Shown piece after piece: positions 45,611-59,500 of a DNA stretch of 64,000 nucleotides; position 1 is the stretch's first letter; the number at the start of each line of letters is the position of its first letter. Below the pieces are notes generated by a model that was given only the letters and a program-made list of their open reading frames with translations, ran no database searches and had not been told where the DNA came from. A program made the position numbers and the translations under genes. The stretch comes from Mansonella perstans. Taxonomy: Eukaryota > Nematoda > Chromadorea > Rhabditida > Onchocercidae. The stretch lies in assembly GCA_037074765.1 (NCBI GenBank), contig JBAMDO010000124.1, positions 62,001 through 126,000 on the forward strand, in the 5' to 3' direction.

Positions 45611-48600
45611 CATCTTGAGTTTTCACAGCATATTATGGTCGAATAAGAAATTCTTCCGGAAGAAAGTGATTATTATCTCAGAATTGTAAGCAATTTTTCC
45701 AGAATTTCATAATAAAGAACTTATTTCTTCAAGTTTTCGCAATACAAATGTTCTTGTATATTTCATTTTTCGAAATAATTACTGACCCAATTTATTCCAT
45801 CCATTTAAGAAATCATTGTTTGGCTATAAATTTATGAAATTCATGAAAATTTGGAATCCTTCATTTGTGAAAAATAATGGTTCATAAATTTTCAATTTTT
45901 TTCCAGAATTACTGAAAAATCTTATCAGGAACTGAGGGATGAATTATTTTTGGAAAGTTTTTTGTATAACTTTCAAGACATGGCAAAAATCTTGGTAATC
46001 AAAAACGATTATTTTTGCAACTTTGACTAATTAATTATGAAAAATTTGATCAATTAATTAACACATTACATTTTTTACTAAAATTTGCTTTCAACGATTA
46101 CAGAGAATTTGCAAGTATGAAAGCATAGTAAAAGCATTTTTAACACTTTTGATGCATTTATCTAATATTTCAAGCGAAATTTGAATAGAAATTAATCTGT
46201 TCCTTTTTATTTTATTTAATATTGCGTGCAGTGAATTAAATTTTGGTATTTCTTATCTCCCGTTTTAATTTATGTTAGCCAATGTTTAAATTTAAACTGA
46301 TAAAGAAATTCAACTTTTAAATAAAGTTTTCCCTTTCATTTTGAATATTTTGAAGTTCAGCGGAAATCGACTTAACATTATCTTTTCCCTGATTGTTTTG
46401 TTATGATTACTTGAAAATAATCATTTGTTTGTGTTTCGTCAGTTAGAGAAGTTTGTATCATTTCATGTTCCCTATAAGGAAATTATGATTCTAATCGTGC
46501 AATGGTGGTAAAATTATCATTATTTTTGCTTTTGTGCGGTATCTCTTTCTGCGAAATATAATGCCAATTTGCTGCAAATCCCAGATATCATGATTACTCA
46601 TAATTTCATGAATATATGATACCATAATCGAAAGTAATTCTACATTGAGTTCAAAATATCAACATTGAAAATAATTCCTGTGATATAACGATTATGAGAT
46701 ATTTACTATTATGATCGAGGCTTTTGTTTTTTTGGTTGGCACATGATAGTGATATTGAATTCATCCTATGATCGTTGTGGAAATATTTTCAGATATTAAT
46801 TCAAAATATTTATTTATTATTTCTTTGTTAGGCAATACGATATCCATTAAGTTATATTCAATTTTATCCATTTTTTACTATTCCTATAATAAGTTTTTAG
46901 TGAAGTTGTCATTATTATTTGATTGGTATTTCCTGGATTTTAAGAACTGGTTTTTCTTTCAGCAAAATTGATCTCTGATTAATTAGCGCAACTTAAATGG
47001 ATGGCACTGTCATTTGACATTATAATGCTGACTGATATCGGAAGGGAAAATTAAAAGTGAACAGACTATTCGACACGAAAAATTGTCTTCTTCCTTCTTC
47101 TTTTTGTTTTTTGATATTACTGTAGCATAAGATTTTCTTAATTAAATAATATCGATAGATTAATTTTGCTTGAAGATATGGTTAATGTTTGATCATTTTC
47201 GAATAATATTAATTGCATCAGCCTATTTAGCAATATTTTTACTTACATCTTGCAGTAAACCATAGAAGTAATGATGAGTAGCAGTTCATTAATTGCAGTA
47301 ATAAGTTTAAATGTTTCTTGAAAAAAAAAGAATTTCCAGTAAAACATTTCGTTAAAAATTTTGTAAGCATAGCTGATCTCCTTTATCCATCTGCTAGTGA
47401 ATGTTTTGTTTTTCTTTAATCGATAATTACTATTTTTCAAAATAACGCAATTTTCGTCTTCAACCAGTTTTTAAAACATAATTATAGGCTTTAAATCATA
47501 AGCTTTCAAGTTAATGTTCAATTTCGATTCCGTGTAAGTCCGAAAATAATTCAATTTGAATTCTAAATTATTGGAATTTTGAAGTTTATCGGTCAAAGAA
47601 TTTATAAGTAGCTTATAAATTTAATCGGAAATAAAACTAATTGAAGAATGGAATCGTGAAAAAACTCAAATTTCTATACATGCTTCTGTGCATTCTTTGT
47701 AAGAGGCATGAGAAGTAGCTAAGAAAGAGATTCGTAAGGATATAATTCCTGGAACTTCAGATAAACGATAAAAATAATACCCTCATCGTATTAATAAGTA
47801 AATTCCACTTTATTGCTTGTTGAGTCAAATGAGGCTTAACATTACTAAATTAAATGGATTAGCTTCAACTACAGGCAATAAAATATTTGTAGGTGCAACT
47901 TTGCAGTTTGAAACTAAGTAATCCTGAATGACTGAGTCACAATCACGGAAAATACACTTCTTTTCAAATAAATTCTTCTTTTCAAAAAAAAATGTTTATT
48001 TATCAAATTCAATTCTAAATTTATGTTACATTCTGAAAATTTGGTCTTTTCTTTCGAAATCTTTCAAATTTAATTATTGTCTTTTTTAAAAAGACATACT
48101 AAAAATTGTTGCAATAAAATGATTAATACAATTTTCAGCAAAAAATTTGCACTAAAAATTGTTTAATCATATTATTATAACAAAATGTAAATCCCAAAGG
48201 ATTAATCCTATCCTAGTGGAAAAGAACTTAGTATCTTTCAACTCATTTATTGTAAATCAGTAACTTTTTGAGGTACTAATATTTTCATTTGGAGACAAGT
48301 TGCCATGATCAGAAATTACTGTCGTTGCACAAAGAGGAAAATCTATCGACGATGTTATATTTGTAGCGCTGAGAGGCGGGTAGATCAGGTGATAAAGGGA
48401 TAGTATTGTAGTTAAAGAGTGAAAGTATTGAAGATAGTATCTGTTATGAAGGGAATAGCAGTATTTGAGAGAATTTGAAGAAATAACAAACAATTAAATA
48501 TTAGCAAACATTGGTGCATATGATAAGATGAGAATATTATGGAGTGTTAGTAGTAAAAGAGACTACAAGGATTGATGGGATTTACGAAATAATATGTTAA

Positions 48601-48903
48601 AAAGTAAAAGAGAGAATAATAAAAAAAAAAAGGAATCATCAATAATGACATCAAAGATTGAGAGCATTTGAAGGAAAACAAAGCAAACATTTCTTGGTTG
48701 ATTATGTTGACTTACTGCGATAGGATTACATAATTGTAATGAAAGTGGTATTGTAATTTTTTTTTGTTATCATTAAGTGTTAATGTGATAATGATAAGGG
48801 AGATACGAAATGATTGCTATTAGTATTTATCGATATCAATAATCATTTCGAATTAGTCGTTATTTAGTACTGTTTGTTGATGATAACATTAGTTATCAGT
48901 GAT

Positions 48904-48951
48904 AATGCTCAAATGATAATAATGTTCATTTGAGTTTATCATTTGAGCATT
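48904..48951. repeat. Perfect 16-bp inverted repeat, hairpin-forming
   Basis: AATGCTCAAATGATAA at 48904-48919 and its exact complement TTATCATTTGAGCATT at 48936-48951 flank a 16-nt loop. Pairing continues imperfectly outward for several more bases. Size and shape resemble a small-RNA precursor, but no microRNA seed was recognised. Confidence 0.8.
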
Positions 48952-49003
48952 GTTATTGACAAATATTATGGTTTTACCAAATGTAGTTTTCATTAATTTT
49001 AAA

Positions 49004-49057
49004 ATTATAGCAAATTATTATCGATTATATATTATAGCAAATTATTATCGATTATAT
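49004..49057. repeat. 27-bp perfect tandem duplication
   Basis: The unit starting ATTATAGCAAATTATTATCG occurs at 49004-49030 and is repeated exactly at 49031-49057. The absence of mismatches suggests a recent event. Confidence 0.9.
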
Positions 49058-50599
49058 TTTTTTAGCGAGTTTCAGTAAATAATCAAATATTATCAATGGC
49101 AGCATTGCATATGATAGACTTTATTTGTATTCAATTCGTTATACATTACATACTACTGATTATCACACGTTTGATATTCTTTGATCAAAAATGAATTGGA
49201 TTTCAAAAAAATATTAGGATTCACAGTTCAGATCTCTTTTACTCCTAAAAACAGCAAAACAGAACAAATAAAGCTAATTTTTGATTAGAATAGGATAGAA
49301 AAGAAAGGGAAAATGAGATATGAAATAACAAAGGCTGGGCGTAAAATTATCACATTTGATTACTTGTGTCAGGTAATTCAAAAGAATGGAACTTTCGAGT
49401 CTGCTTCTCAAGAATTCAAAAATTAGCGGGTTTATTTGCCGGTAAAAATTTTGGAATCCAAATTGGATACGAAGCAAGAAGATCAGGATATTTCTAAGTG
49501 AAATCTTGCTCACGAAATATTGGATTGAACTGATCAGCAAACATCTCCGTCATAATACTATTCTTATCTCTTTATTATCAACGGCAACATACTGGTATTT
49601 TTTCTTATCACTTGGTTATTGCGATAGGTTAGAATGTTCGGAAAGCTTGCTTGACGTTTCGGAACCATTGTGCAAGCATTGACATTATGTCTAAAATTCA
49701 GCGGAACAATATCTCATATCGATTTTCCTCTTGTCATTAGTTGCATTCCAGACTACTATCAGATCATAACTTAATCCTGGAAATCAAGAAATTGAAGTGT
49801 AGTTATTATTTGAATATATCATTTTAATTACGTCATTTATTCATTCTATCTAGAAATGATTTGGATTTTGAAGTTAATTAGGATTAATTTAGTAAAATAT
49901 ATCTCTAGCATCTAATTATAATTTTGATGTGAGACTTTCTGCTTTAAACAGCTGTTGCATTGCATAAGAGAAAAATTGACATGCTGTTTAGCTTAGTAAA
50001 GCCTTTTTTTTTCAAAAATAAAGATAAAAAATAAGGACATAAAATGATATCCTTTTCTAAGCAATTTCTTTTTCATTGTTCATCAATAGCCAGTTATTCC
50101 TGATTTGATTTCAAATTTGTTTTAAATTAGCACCCAATATATATACGAGACATTTTCATTTATCTAGGCACTTTCAAATTCATATTTTTTTTTTTTTTTG
50201 CATTTTCTGCTCACTTCATTACCTACATCCAGTTTCATTGACTTATCAAAGATTACTGTTTTTGAATCTCTATTTTAAAATCAAATCTAATTTTCTTCAC
50301 CTTAACTTTTACTTTTTTCGGATGCGTTGTAAAAAAAGCATTCGAATTCTTCCATAATTTTTCTCTTTGGCTTCCGTTTGATTCTAATTCTCTGCATTAA
50401 GTGATTTTAATCTTTCAATGTAACTTTTAGTATTTATATGTTACTTCTAATGTCTCCGAACCAATTTTAGTAGAGAAATGCCGTTCATTACTTTTAATTC
50501 TATCTTAATTATGTAAACATTGAGGAAAGAAAAACGGAAAAAATGCAGCAGTTAATCACATGATCAATATGTATAGATATTATATAGGTTGACTGGGTT

Positions 50600-53500
50600 A
50601 TGGCTTCACTAATTTTAAAGGTAAAAAGGATGGGTGATAAGGCTTCATTTTTTCAACATTAAAATTTTTTTTTTAGTTTCGATTCGAATTTAGAATTTAA
50701 ATTTTTAAAAGTTAAAATTCTTATGTATTCTTATGTATGTTTCACATGTATATTTCGAAGTTTTGGTTCACTATGATCACATTTTTTCCTTTGTGTTATT
50801 TTAGTTTGATTTTTGATTAACGACTGATTTTTTCTGTTCATTCTGTTTTATTTTTTTTTCGTACCAAAATTTTCACTCGCTGTATTTCCATATCTTTATT
50901 CAGTATTTTTTTTTGCTTCTGGCCATATTTCAGTGTCGAATTGCAACACAGCGGTTTATTAAAAAATTTTATTAATGCTGGCTTTCTTATTTTGGATTGG
51001 GAATTGTTCAAGGATTTTAGCTGGAAATAATCGACAGAAATTCATAATATGGTAGTTAAATCCATCGGCAATGAATGTAAGCGCAGGGTGCTTCTTTACA
51101 ATTAAATATATTTTTATAAGCTATTTTAGATTCTTGCTTTTCACTGAAATCATTAAGATGCCGATTGGTTAGAATATGATATCGTCATATTAATGAAGAA
51201 CTTTTTCACTGAATTTGTGACGGAAATTGTTTAATATTCATTTTTAATTATATCTTCAAATGTTGTAGTGTCTCAGAAGCTGGAATAGTTTAGTTCATAT
51301 TAAGTAGGAATACTCATGCTAACAAGTAAAAAAGAAATATATTTGAGAATTGGGAAATTGCTGATAATTTGAATTGATGTGGTACTAATGATCTGTTTTG
51401 TGTATTTTTAGGCTGAATTACTGAAAGCTGTTTTGCTAAATGATTTGAGATTATTACAAGGATGCATAGAGAAAGGTACTGATGTTAATGAAGTGGATGA
51501 GAATGGAACTTCTCCGTTACATTTAGCAAGTTTTTATGGATATCATGCTATTGTGAATGCACTCATTGATGCACGTGCAAGAGTCGATGCACGTGATCGA
51601 CAATGGTTTACACCGCTTCTGAGGTGTGCTTACTGTTTCTTTTAAAAGTCGCTCCCACTAAATTATGTAAATAGTAAAGCTTCTGGTGCATTTCAGTTCA
51701 TTATTACACGTATATTTATTCTAAACAAACAAAAATCTTGCTGAAAGCAATTTGGAAGTATATCCTATTCAGAAGTTCAAAACAATATAAACAATAAACC
51801 AAACATGTAAAAGTTTAGGTGGATGAAGTACTGCTTCTTCTCACGGGAGTAATGTATATCATTCAAATCATTGTAAGATTGTTTTAACAAAATTTATGTA
51901 TGCTGTAGCCTAAATTTTGTTCTAGACTCTTATTCATTAAATGCTCTTAAAAATTTTCAGGGCTTGTCTTAATAATCACCCTAATACAGTGAAAATGTTG
52001 ATTAACCATGGTGCGAAACCGAATAATGCAACGAAACAGTTCATGACATCCTTGCATATATGTGCGCAAGTTAATGCATTGAGTTGTGCTGAAGTTATTC
52101 TCGATAATTGTGATTCGATTGTTGGTAAGCAGCAATAATGTAATTTAAGTGTAATTTAATTCGTTTAAGATATCAGTTTTGCAGTTCTAAAAATCAGTGA
52201 ATACCAGAACCTAAATGAATACCAACTAATTTTAACGGATGAAGTTGGCATATATTTTCAATTAATTAATAATGGCCACTTGCTGTTTAAATGCTATTTA
52301 AAAACGACTGTGCTTGCATTAATTCTTATCAGAAAAAGTTGATCATTCCGGTAGTAGTTTCGAAAAATCTGATTAAGGTTTCCTCTTTCTTTTTGTTATG
52401 AGGACATTTCAGATCGTCCAGATTGGGGTGGTTCCCCACCACTGCATTATGCAGCGTCCTATGGAAATCCAGCCTTTGTCGAGTTTCTATTGAAGAGAAA
52501 TGCTGATCCAAATACCAAGTGAGTATTTTTATAGAATATCAGTTCAATTTCAATACAAATAATCCATCCAGGGATTAATTACTATTTACGGATGATGGTG
52601 GTAACTCAAGTGGTACGATTTTCAAGAAAGGAAAGAGTAGGCAAAAAAGAAATGCTTAGTATTCGATTTTGAATTTTACTATAACGTTTTAGATCATTCC
52701 CGAATGGATTCGAGAATATATCTGTAAACATTCCTTTGTAGTGTATACGACTGTATATATATGTATGCATGCAGTGAACGTATCTTTTATGAATTTTAAA
52801 ATTTACATAATTTTATTTCTTCCAAATTACTGAAGTTGTCAAAATATGTTGAGTAAATAACGTAATATAAGAACATATCATAAGAGATGTTTTTTTCTTT
52901 TCAGGAATAAACGAGGTATGACTGCAGGGCATTGGGCTGCTTTAAATGGCCATAGTGATGCTCTAAAGTTACTTTTCCATGGCGGGATTGATATGAGGTT
53001 ACGAGATCAAGAGACGAGAACAGTCTTACATTTTGCGGCAATGTCTGGCGATTTGGATTCTGTAAAGTTTATCCTAGAAAGTACATCGATACCCATTAAT
53101 AGTCAGTGTTCTTCTGGTTACACTCCGTTACATTACGCTGTATTAAATGGACGTTGTCGAGTTGCTGAAATGTGAGCTTGCTGTTTTTGTTAATATTGGG
53201 ATTTTTTTCTATTTTGTAATTTTTTGCTGATGGAGAAGAACTTTTGACATACAGGTTAGTGAACCAGAAAGGCTTTTGACAGTTTTTGGTTGATATGAAA
53301 CCATTTAACATTCAGCGTTGTTAAACTCCATTACTCTGTGAGGATTGAAATGTGCACCGTATTAACAGTTTTCGATTCAAGTGACGTAGGAATTTATTTT
53401 TTGTTGGCTGATATTGGTTTACTTGGAATGCTTGTGAATTACATTTTTTTTTTTCAAATTGAATTTGAGAAAAGAATAAATAAGAGTTATTTGTTAATAA

Positions 53501-56500
53501 CTGAAAGAATTTGGTTTAGAAAATTGGTCAAGTCTTTTTCTACTGTTATTTGATTAGGCTTTTTTACTATCATGGTTTTAAATCCTTAATCCATTTTTTT
53601 ACCGCAGTATTTTTCAGGTTGATCAGTAATGGCGCTAACCCATTTATTGCAAGTTATTCGAATGGATTTACACCTCTTCATATTGCTGCGGGTTTTGCCG
53701 AAGGCACTCGGATTTGTGATGTAAGTTTTTTCAGTCGAATACGATAAATTATTTCAAATGTAAGAAAAAAATTGTTTCTGAAGCGCATATTTTGCTCTAG
53801 TTTGAGATTAATTTGTGTTTTGATTATTCTGTCAGTCCATTAATGTCGACGCCGTCTTACAATGTATTTTGAAGTCTTGGAGCCTATTTTAAATTTGCTG
53901 TGCTCCAATTCATGGTAAACAACGACTAAATATTGTAAATCCCTTGTTCTTTGGGCCAATAGAGACGAATAAAGTAGAAGAGCTCCTTTAAAAAAAATAA
54001 ATGAATGAAACATGCAATTCATGAAATATATTGGAAAAAATTAAATATCTGATGTTATAGATGTGTATTTTATAAATAATCATATTAAATAACGTGTGAT
54101 TATAGAAGCAATAGCATTTGTTCCCACTTTACCTGAATAAATTTGTAATTTCAGTTACTGATTGAGGTAATCCATGAAATCGGTCACCAAACATCTGACG
54201 GTAGTACAGCTTTACATTTCGCTTGCCAGTATGGTCGAATAGCACGATCGAAATCACTGATAGCCAAAGGTATACCAGTGAATGCAACGACAAATCAGGG
54301 TGTTACTGCACTTCATATGGCATCTAGATATGGCCATGATCTTATTGTCAAGCATCTTCTGGCTGCTGGAGCAGATTGCAGCTTGTATCTTATTTTTTCT
54401 GACTACTTGTTTTATTCCTTATAATTGTTTGGTTTTACAGCCGTGAAATATTTTCTAAGGTAGTGATGTTAGATTAACCATAATCGCGATAGTTACAAGA
54501 TTCCAGGTATTCCTAGAAACTTTTAATTGATTTCTTATTGACTTGACAATTTCTGCCTTGTTTCCTCGTTTAACTTTATTGTTTTTTAATAAATCTTTAG
54601 AAAAACTAAATCTGGTTTAACTGCTTTGCATCTTGCTGCATTTCACGGTTACGTAGTCGTTACACGAACGCTCTACATTAGTGGAGCTGACATTGGAGAG
54701 GTGGATCGTATCGGACGATCAGCTTTGCATATGGCTACGCAGTCTGCAAGCTGTAATAGGTTAGTTTTCTGCATGCGTGTCTTGGAGTTTCACTGAATCA
54801 TAAAGACTATTTTTGAACCATCGTATCGGACGAACAGCTTTATACTTTATCACGACCCAACTAAGCGCTCCTAAACATTTCCTACGTTATTGACAGTTTA
54901 ACGAAATGATTTGACGATCTTTTCCATGAATTACATTGAGGACTTTTTACGTTGTGCATTGTGTGCAACAACTGATCGACCGTATCACAACCTCATTTCT
55001 AAGAACTTTCACCAACTTGCTTTAATCAGTTTTTCAGCGAATTTATGGTTGATTATTTGCTTTCAACCAATATTCCCATAGCAATAGTGGACTGCAAAGG
55101 TTGTTCTGCATTACATTATGCTGCCCGAAGCGGTTTCTTTCATGCTATCCAGAAATTGCTGGCTGCGGGTGCTTGTGCAAATGAACAAGATCAGTTCGGG
55201 TTTACTCCTTTGCATTATGCTGTGCAGTCACCGTCGGATCTCGCATTAGTTGTTAGTCTTTCTTTTATCCCGAACTTTTGAAGGAATTTAATCGTAATAT
55301 AAACGTTAATATGTTTCTCTAAGTTTTATTTTAAGTTAACAAATGTGGAGTGTGAATTTTCAGTCTACCAAAATATTGTTACGTGCTGATGATACAGTTC
55401 TTCAAGTCAGGGACAGATCAGGTTTCCTTCCTGTCCACTATGCGGTCAAAGCTGGCAATTTAGAAACAGTCTTACTTGTAAGTCTCAAATGTTTGCAGCT
55501 TCTTAGCCTTCTTACCAGGAAAGTCTCTGTTTTGCTTTCAAACTTACTTGAAATTCTATCTGTGTTTGCCATGGAAAGATTTTGTCAAGTGCCGAACATA
55601 TTTGCTGTATATCATCGATTTAAGCATCTTTAAACGAAGCTCTTATTCTTTGGCTGAACATTTGGTTTTATAGACAGAGTCAATCATTACTTTAAGTGCG
55701 ATTGAATTGTGCGGTCTAAATCTTATCGTAGACGCAATTTAAATTTTGCAATTCGTTAACATTCAAAATAATAAATAGCCTGTTTAATCAAACGGAACGT
55801 CATATCTTTTAGATAAGAAAAGTTTCGTTTCAAAATCGAATTCAAGACTCATTGATCTGAACGTTGGAGAGATTATGTTATTAAAGGATACATTCATTTT
55901 CTAAAAAGAAATTCGTTTAAATTCGACAAATTTTTAGTTAATAGATGCAATGTCCGATGTCACTGTTCCATCGTCTCGCCATCCTTGGCATCTTACACTT
56001 TACCATATAGCAGCTCGTTACAACCATGCTCAATTATTACAAAAGCTATTAGCTTTCTATCATGCACGTTCAATGACGCTTGATAAGGAACAAACAACGA
56101 GAATTGGTAATACTATAGGTCTCGAAACGGATTCATTGGAACGGATTCCAATGCATTATGCTATGTCAGGTGGTAAGTATTGCCACTGTTATTTTAGATT
56201 GACATCAAAATTATGTGTGCTGGAATAAGTTAAGGTTTTCTTAATTATGAACATTTGTCCATATTATCTCTGCTGTTCTGTTAATATATTTCCAAAGGGA
56301 AGTTTGATAATATAATGCGTTTCCCGAATAATCGTTAAAATTCATCATTAAGTGTAATAAATCTAGAAAGGAGCTCGAAAAGTAAGATTAAAAGTTCTAT
56401 CCTCTTTTTTTTCGCAGTAAAAAAATCCAGGTTTTCTTTCACACTAATTAGTCTAGCGATTGATATTACTGTGTAACAACTGAAAGACTAGACTTTGGAA

Positions 56501-59500
56501 GAACATAATTTAATGAGCCGTAAACTTCATGCATTTGGGACAGTTCATGAATCGCATTAGGAAGTATAAAATTATTTTCTGGGATATGAAAATTGGACTG
56601 TTTTTTTAACTGTTTCAAATTTGTAGGTTATCAACGATGTGTAGATATACTCCTACGAACAGCAATTAGGAAACGTGCACTGTTGCGGAAAGACAGTTTT
56701 GGTATGACACCATTGCATGCTGCAGCTGCATGCGGAAGGACCGTTTGCATTTCTCTTGCTATAGAATTGCTCAAGGAAAAAGATTTCAACGTTTTAGATT
56801 CTTTATCAAGGTTTGAAGTTTTTTCGTTGATCGATATTATTTAAAATGATTTTATTTCAGTATTTTAGACTTGTATTCCTATCTAACAGGTTTTTCGAGG
56901 TAATTACTATCAATAATTCAGAAATGATGGATGAGCAGAAAGATTTGGATATCCTGTTAATTTTGAAAACTTTTTTGCTCACTGTATAATCTGAACTGAT
57001 CAGCCGCGAAAAAAGAGGTTTTGTGCATTCAAAATAATACCTTATTTCTTTTGTTGTAGGACACCTATCATGTTTGCGATTTCAAATGGTTTTTTGGATT
57101 GTTTCCTTGCATTGTTACCAAAAAGTGATGTAAAATTATTCGACAAAAATGGCCGTGGTTTAATGCATCGAGCTTGTAGTTTGCGTAACGAACTTTTATG
57201 CAAGGAATTGGTAAATAAGGGTGCCGATTTCAAATCGGTCGATTGCAGCGGCGTTACGCCATTTCATATTGCAGCAAGATCGGGTTAATTTCTTTCCATC
57301 TTGAAATGCTGTAAATCAAAATAATTAATAATTTTTGTGAATGATAGGTTACACTGAAAGCGCATCGACATGTCTGTTTATATCATAAGTCATGTCTTTT
57401 ATTTTGCATATACTATCTATACACGAACTTCTTCCTTATATTTAATGATTTAAGATAAAATATGCCCTACGATATGTCAGATTTTTATTATTGAATAACT
57501 TATTAATTTTTTTTTTTAACTAGGTTATTAGTTTAACAAATTTCTATACGGTTTCTGTAATAATAATCGAAATTTTATGCAGAAATTTTGTTGTAATAAA
57601 TGTTGAATTTCAAAAATTTTAGAGTGTGTCTTTTTTTTTTCAAACTTTTTGGCAAATTTTGCAGGAGATTCAGCAACTGCTAATTATTTGCTAGCTAATG
57701 GTGTGCAGGAAATGTTAGATTGTTCTGGGCTGACCGCTTTTGATTGGGCAGCTGCCGAGGGTAATGAATGCGTCTTGCATATTCTTCATGATGCTAATAA
57801 GGATGTGAATAGGAGTGTGGCCACAATACTGGCAGCATCCCGCGGACGCATTGAGGCGTGTCAGGTGATTTAAAACTTTTCTGTTTGCCGGGGATGCAGA
57901 TTATTAGTTGCTTAATAATTTCAACATAACACTATTTCCGAGTTATAGCTATATCTGATTTGATTTTGCAGTATTTCACTGAACTTGCTAATGTATAGTT
58001 TGTTGTTTTTAACAGAAGGAAAAATATCATACATTTCCTTCTGACATAAGAAAAGATTTTTTGTTATTTTGTTTATAACAGGCGTAGTACATATTTTTCG
58101 ATATCAGAACGTCAGTTTTTTTTTTTTTTTTTTTTTTCGGGGTTTTTGCAATTAATCATGTGCGAGATGACAATTAAAATTATTTGTGAAAATTTGATAT
58201 TATCTGAAATTTCTAACATCGTTTTGCGCACTTTTGATTTCAGTTCTTGTTACAAATGAATATGGAATATGCAAGGGCAGCGGATGTATATGGCCGTACA
58301 GCCTTACATCACGCAGCACGAAAGGGTTATACAAAAGTTGCATCCACCCTACTCATTGCTGGAGCTGATCCTTCAGCTGTAGATGCCTTTCATATAACTC
58401 CGTTGATGGCAGCTGCAAATTGCAGCGATCCTGCTCATGCATTGGAAGTTATCGGTTAGGACCATTTTGCTGCATTACTTTCTCAGTTAAATCAAATTAG
58501 ATATTTTTATAGGAGAGTTATAACAGGCAATTTAATAATACAGAAAAATAATGGATATATTTTCGAAAATTTTAAACAAATCGAAGTAGATACTGTGCAA
58601 ATTAAGCAAACAGTTCCAAACAATTAGTAAGCATAATTCTGGAAGGAAGACAATTAGTCAAATTTCCAGTCGGAGAACGCTTTTTAGGCTTGTTAATTGA
58701 ACAATCTGCATCGTTGGAGGCAATCGACATAGCTGGTAATACGGTTTTCCATCATGCATGCATGGGTAATAATGAAATGGTGGCAGTTTATTTGTTGAAT
58801 CACATAAAACCGGTCCCTGTTAATGGGCATGCGGAGCACATTATCAACTTTCAAAATAATCGGAGGCAAACGTTAGTTTTTATTTTGGTAGTTAATTTGG
58901 AACTCATTTTCTTTAAAGTATGCAGTATTTCACAGTTTACGAAATTCCTTTACAGAAAAATATCTGTTCTAAAAAATAATATTCAAAAAAATGACTTTTG
59001 AATAATTTTATTTAATGGCTTACATATATTGTTATTGTTTGTGCATTCACTCACCTTTCATGGTTTTCAGTATTCTGCATTTGGCTTGTAGAGCGGGAAT
59101 GATTACACTCATTCGTAATATATTAAGAATCTCATCTTATTCTTTATCATTAATGGTAAGTGGTGAGATTCCAGCAGATATTTTTCCGTTGGGATTTTTA
59201 TTGAAAATTGCAAATTTTAATTTTAGAAAGCTGGGAATACATTATTTTCCTGATAACATAAACTTCTCACCCAGGAAGTTCTAATGCTAGCAGTTATTTT
59301 CTAGTATTAATAACACTCTGAAATACGTTGTCCTGCAGATTAGCAGTGGTTAATTTCAGAGGGTTTGTTCCCTCAGTTATTGGAATAGCACTTAATTAGG
59401 CTTATTTAGATTCTCTGAATAAAAATATGACTGAAGATTAAATCCAGTTCACGGACTAATTATGTCTTTTTCCGTCATCTTTATCCCTTGCAAGAAGCAT

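Larger units (their letters stand above)
44345..50599. other. Intergenic between cul-3 and the ankyrin gene
   Basis: About 6.2 kb of diverging-promoter spacer, mostly very AT-rich. No gene could be supported. A minus-strand 80-codon frame at 45051-45293 reads like protein (for example LGVKVCIHSRTYLHFIIKDH) but is unrecognised and lacks an ATG. Distinct items inside (a two-copy coding relic, a hairpin and a tandem duplication) are listed separately. Confidence 0.6.
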
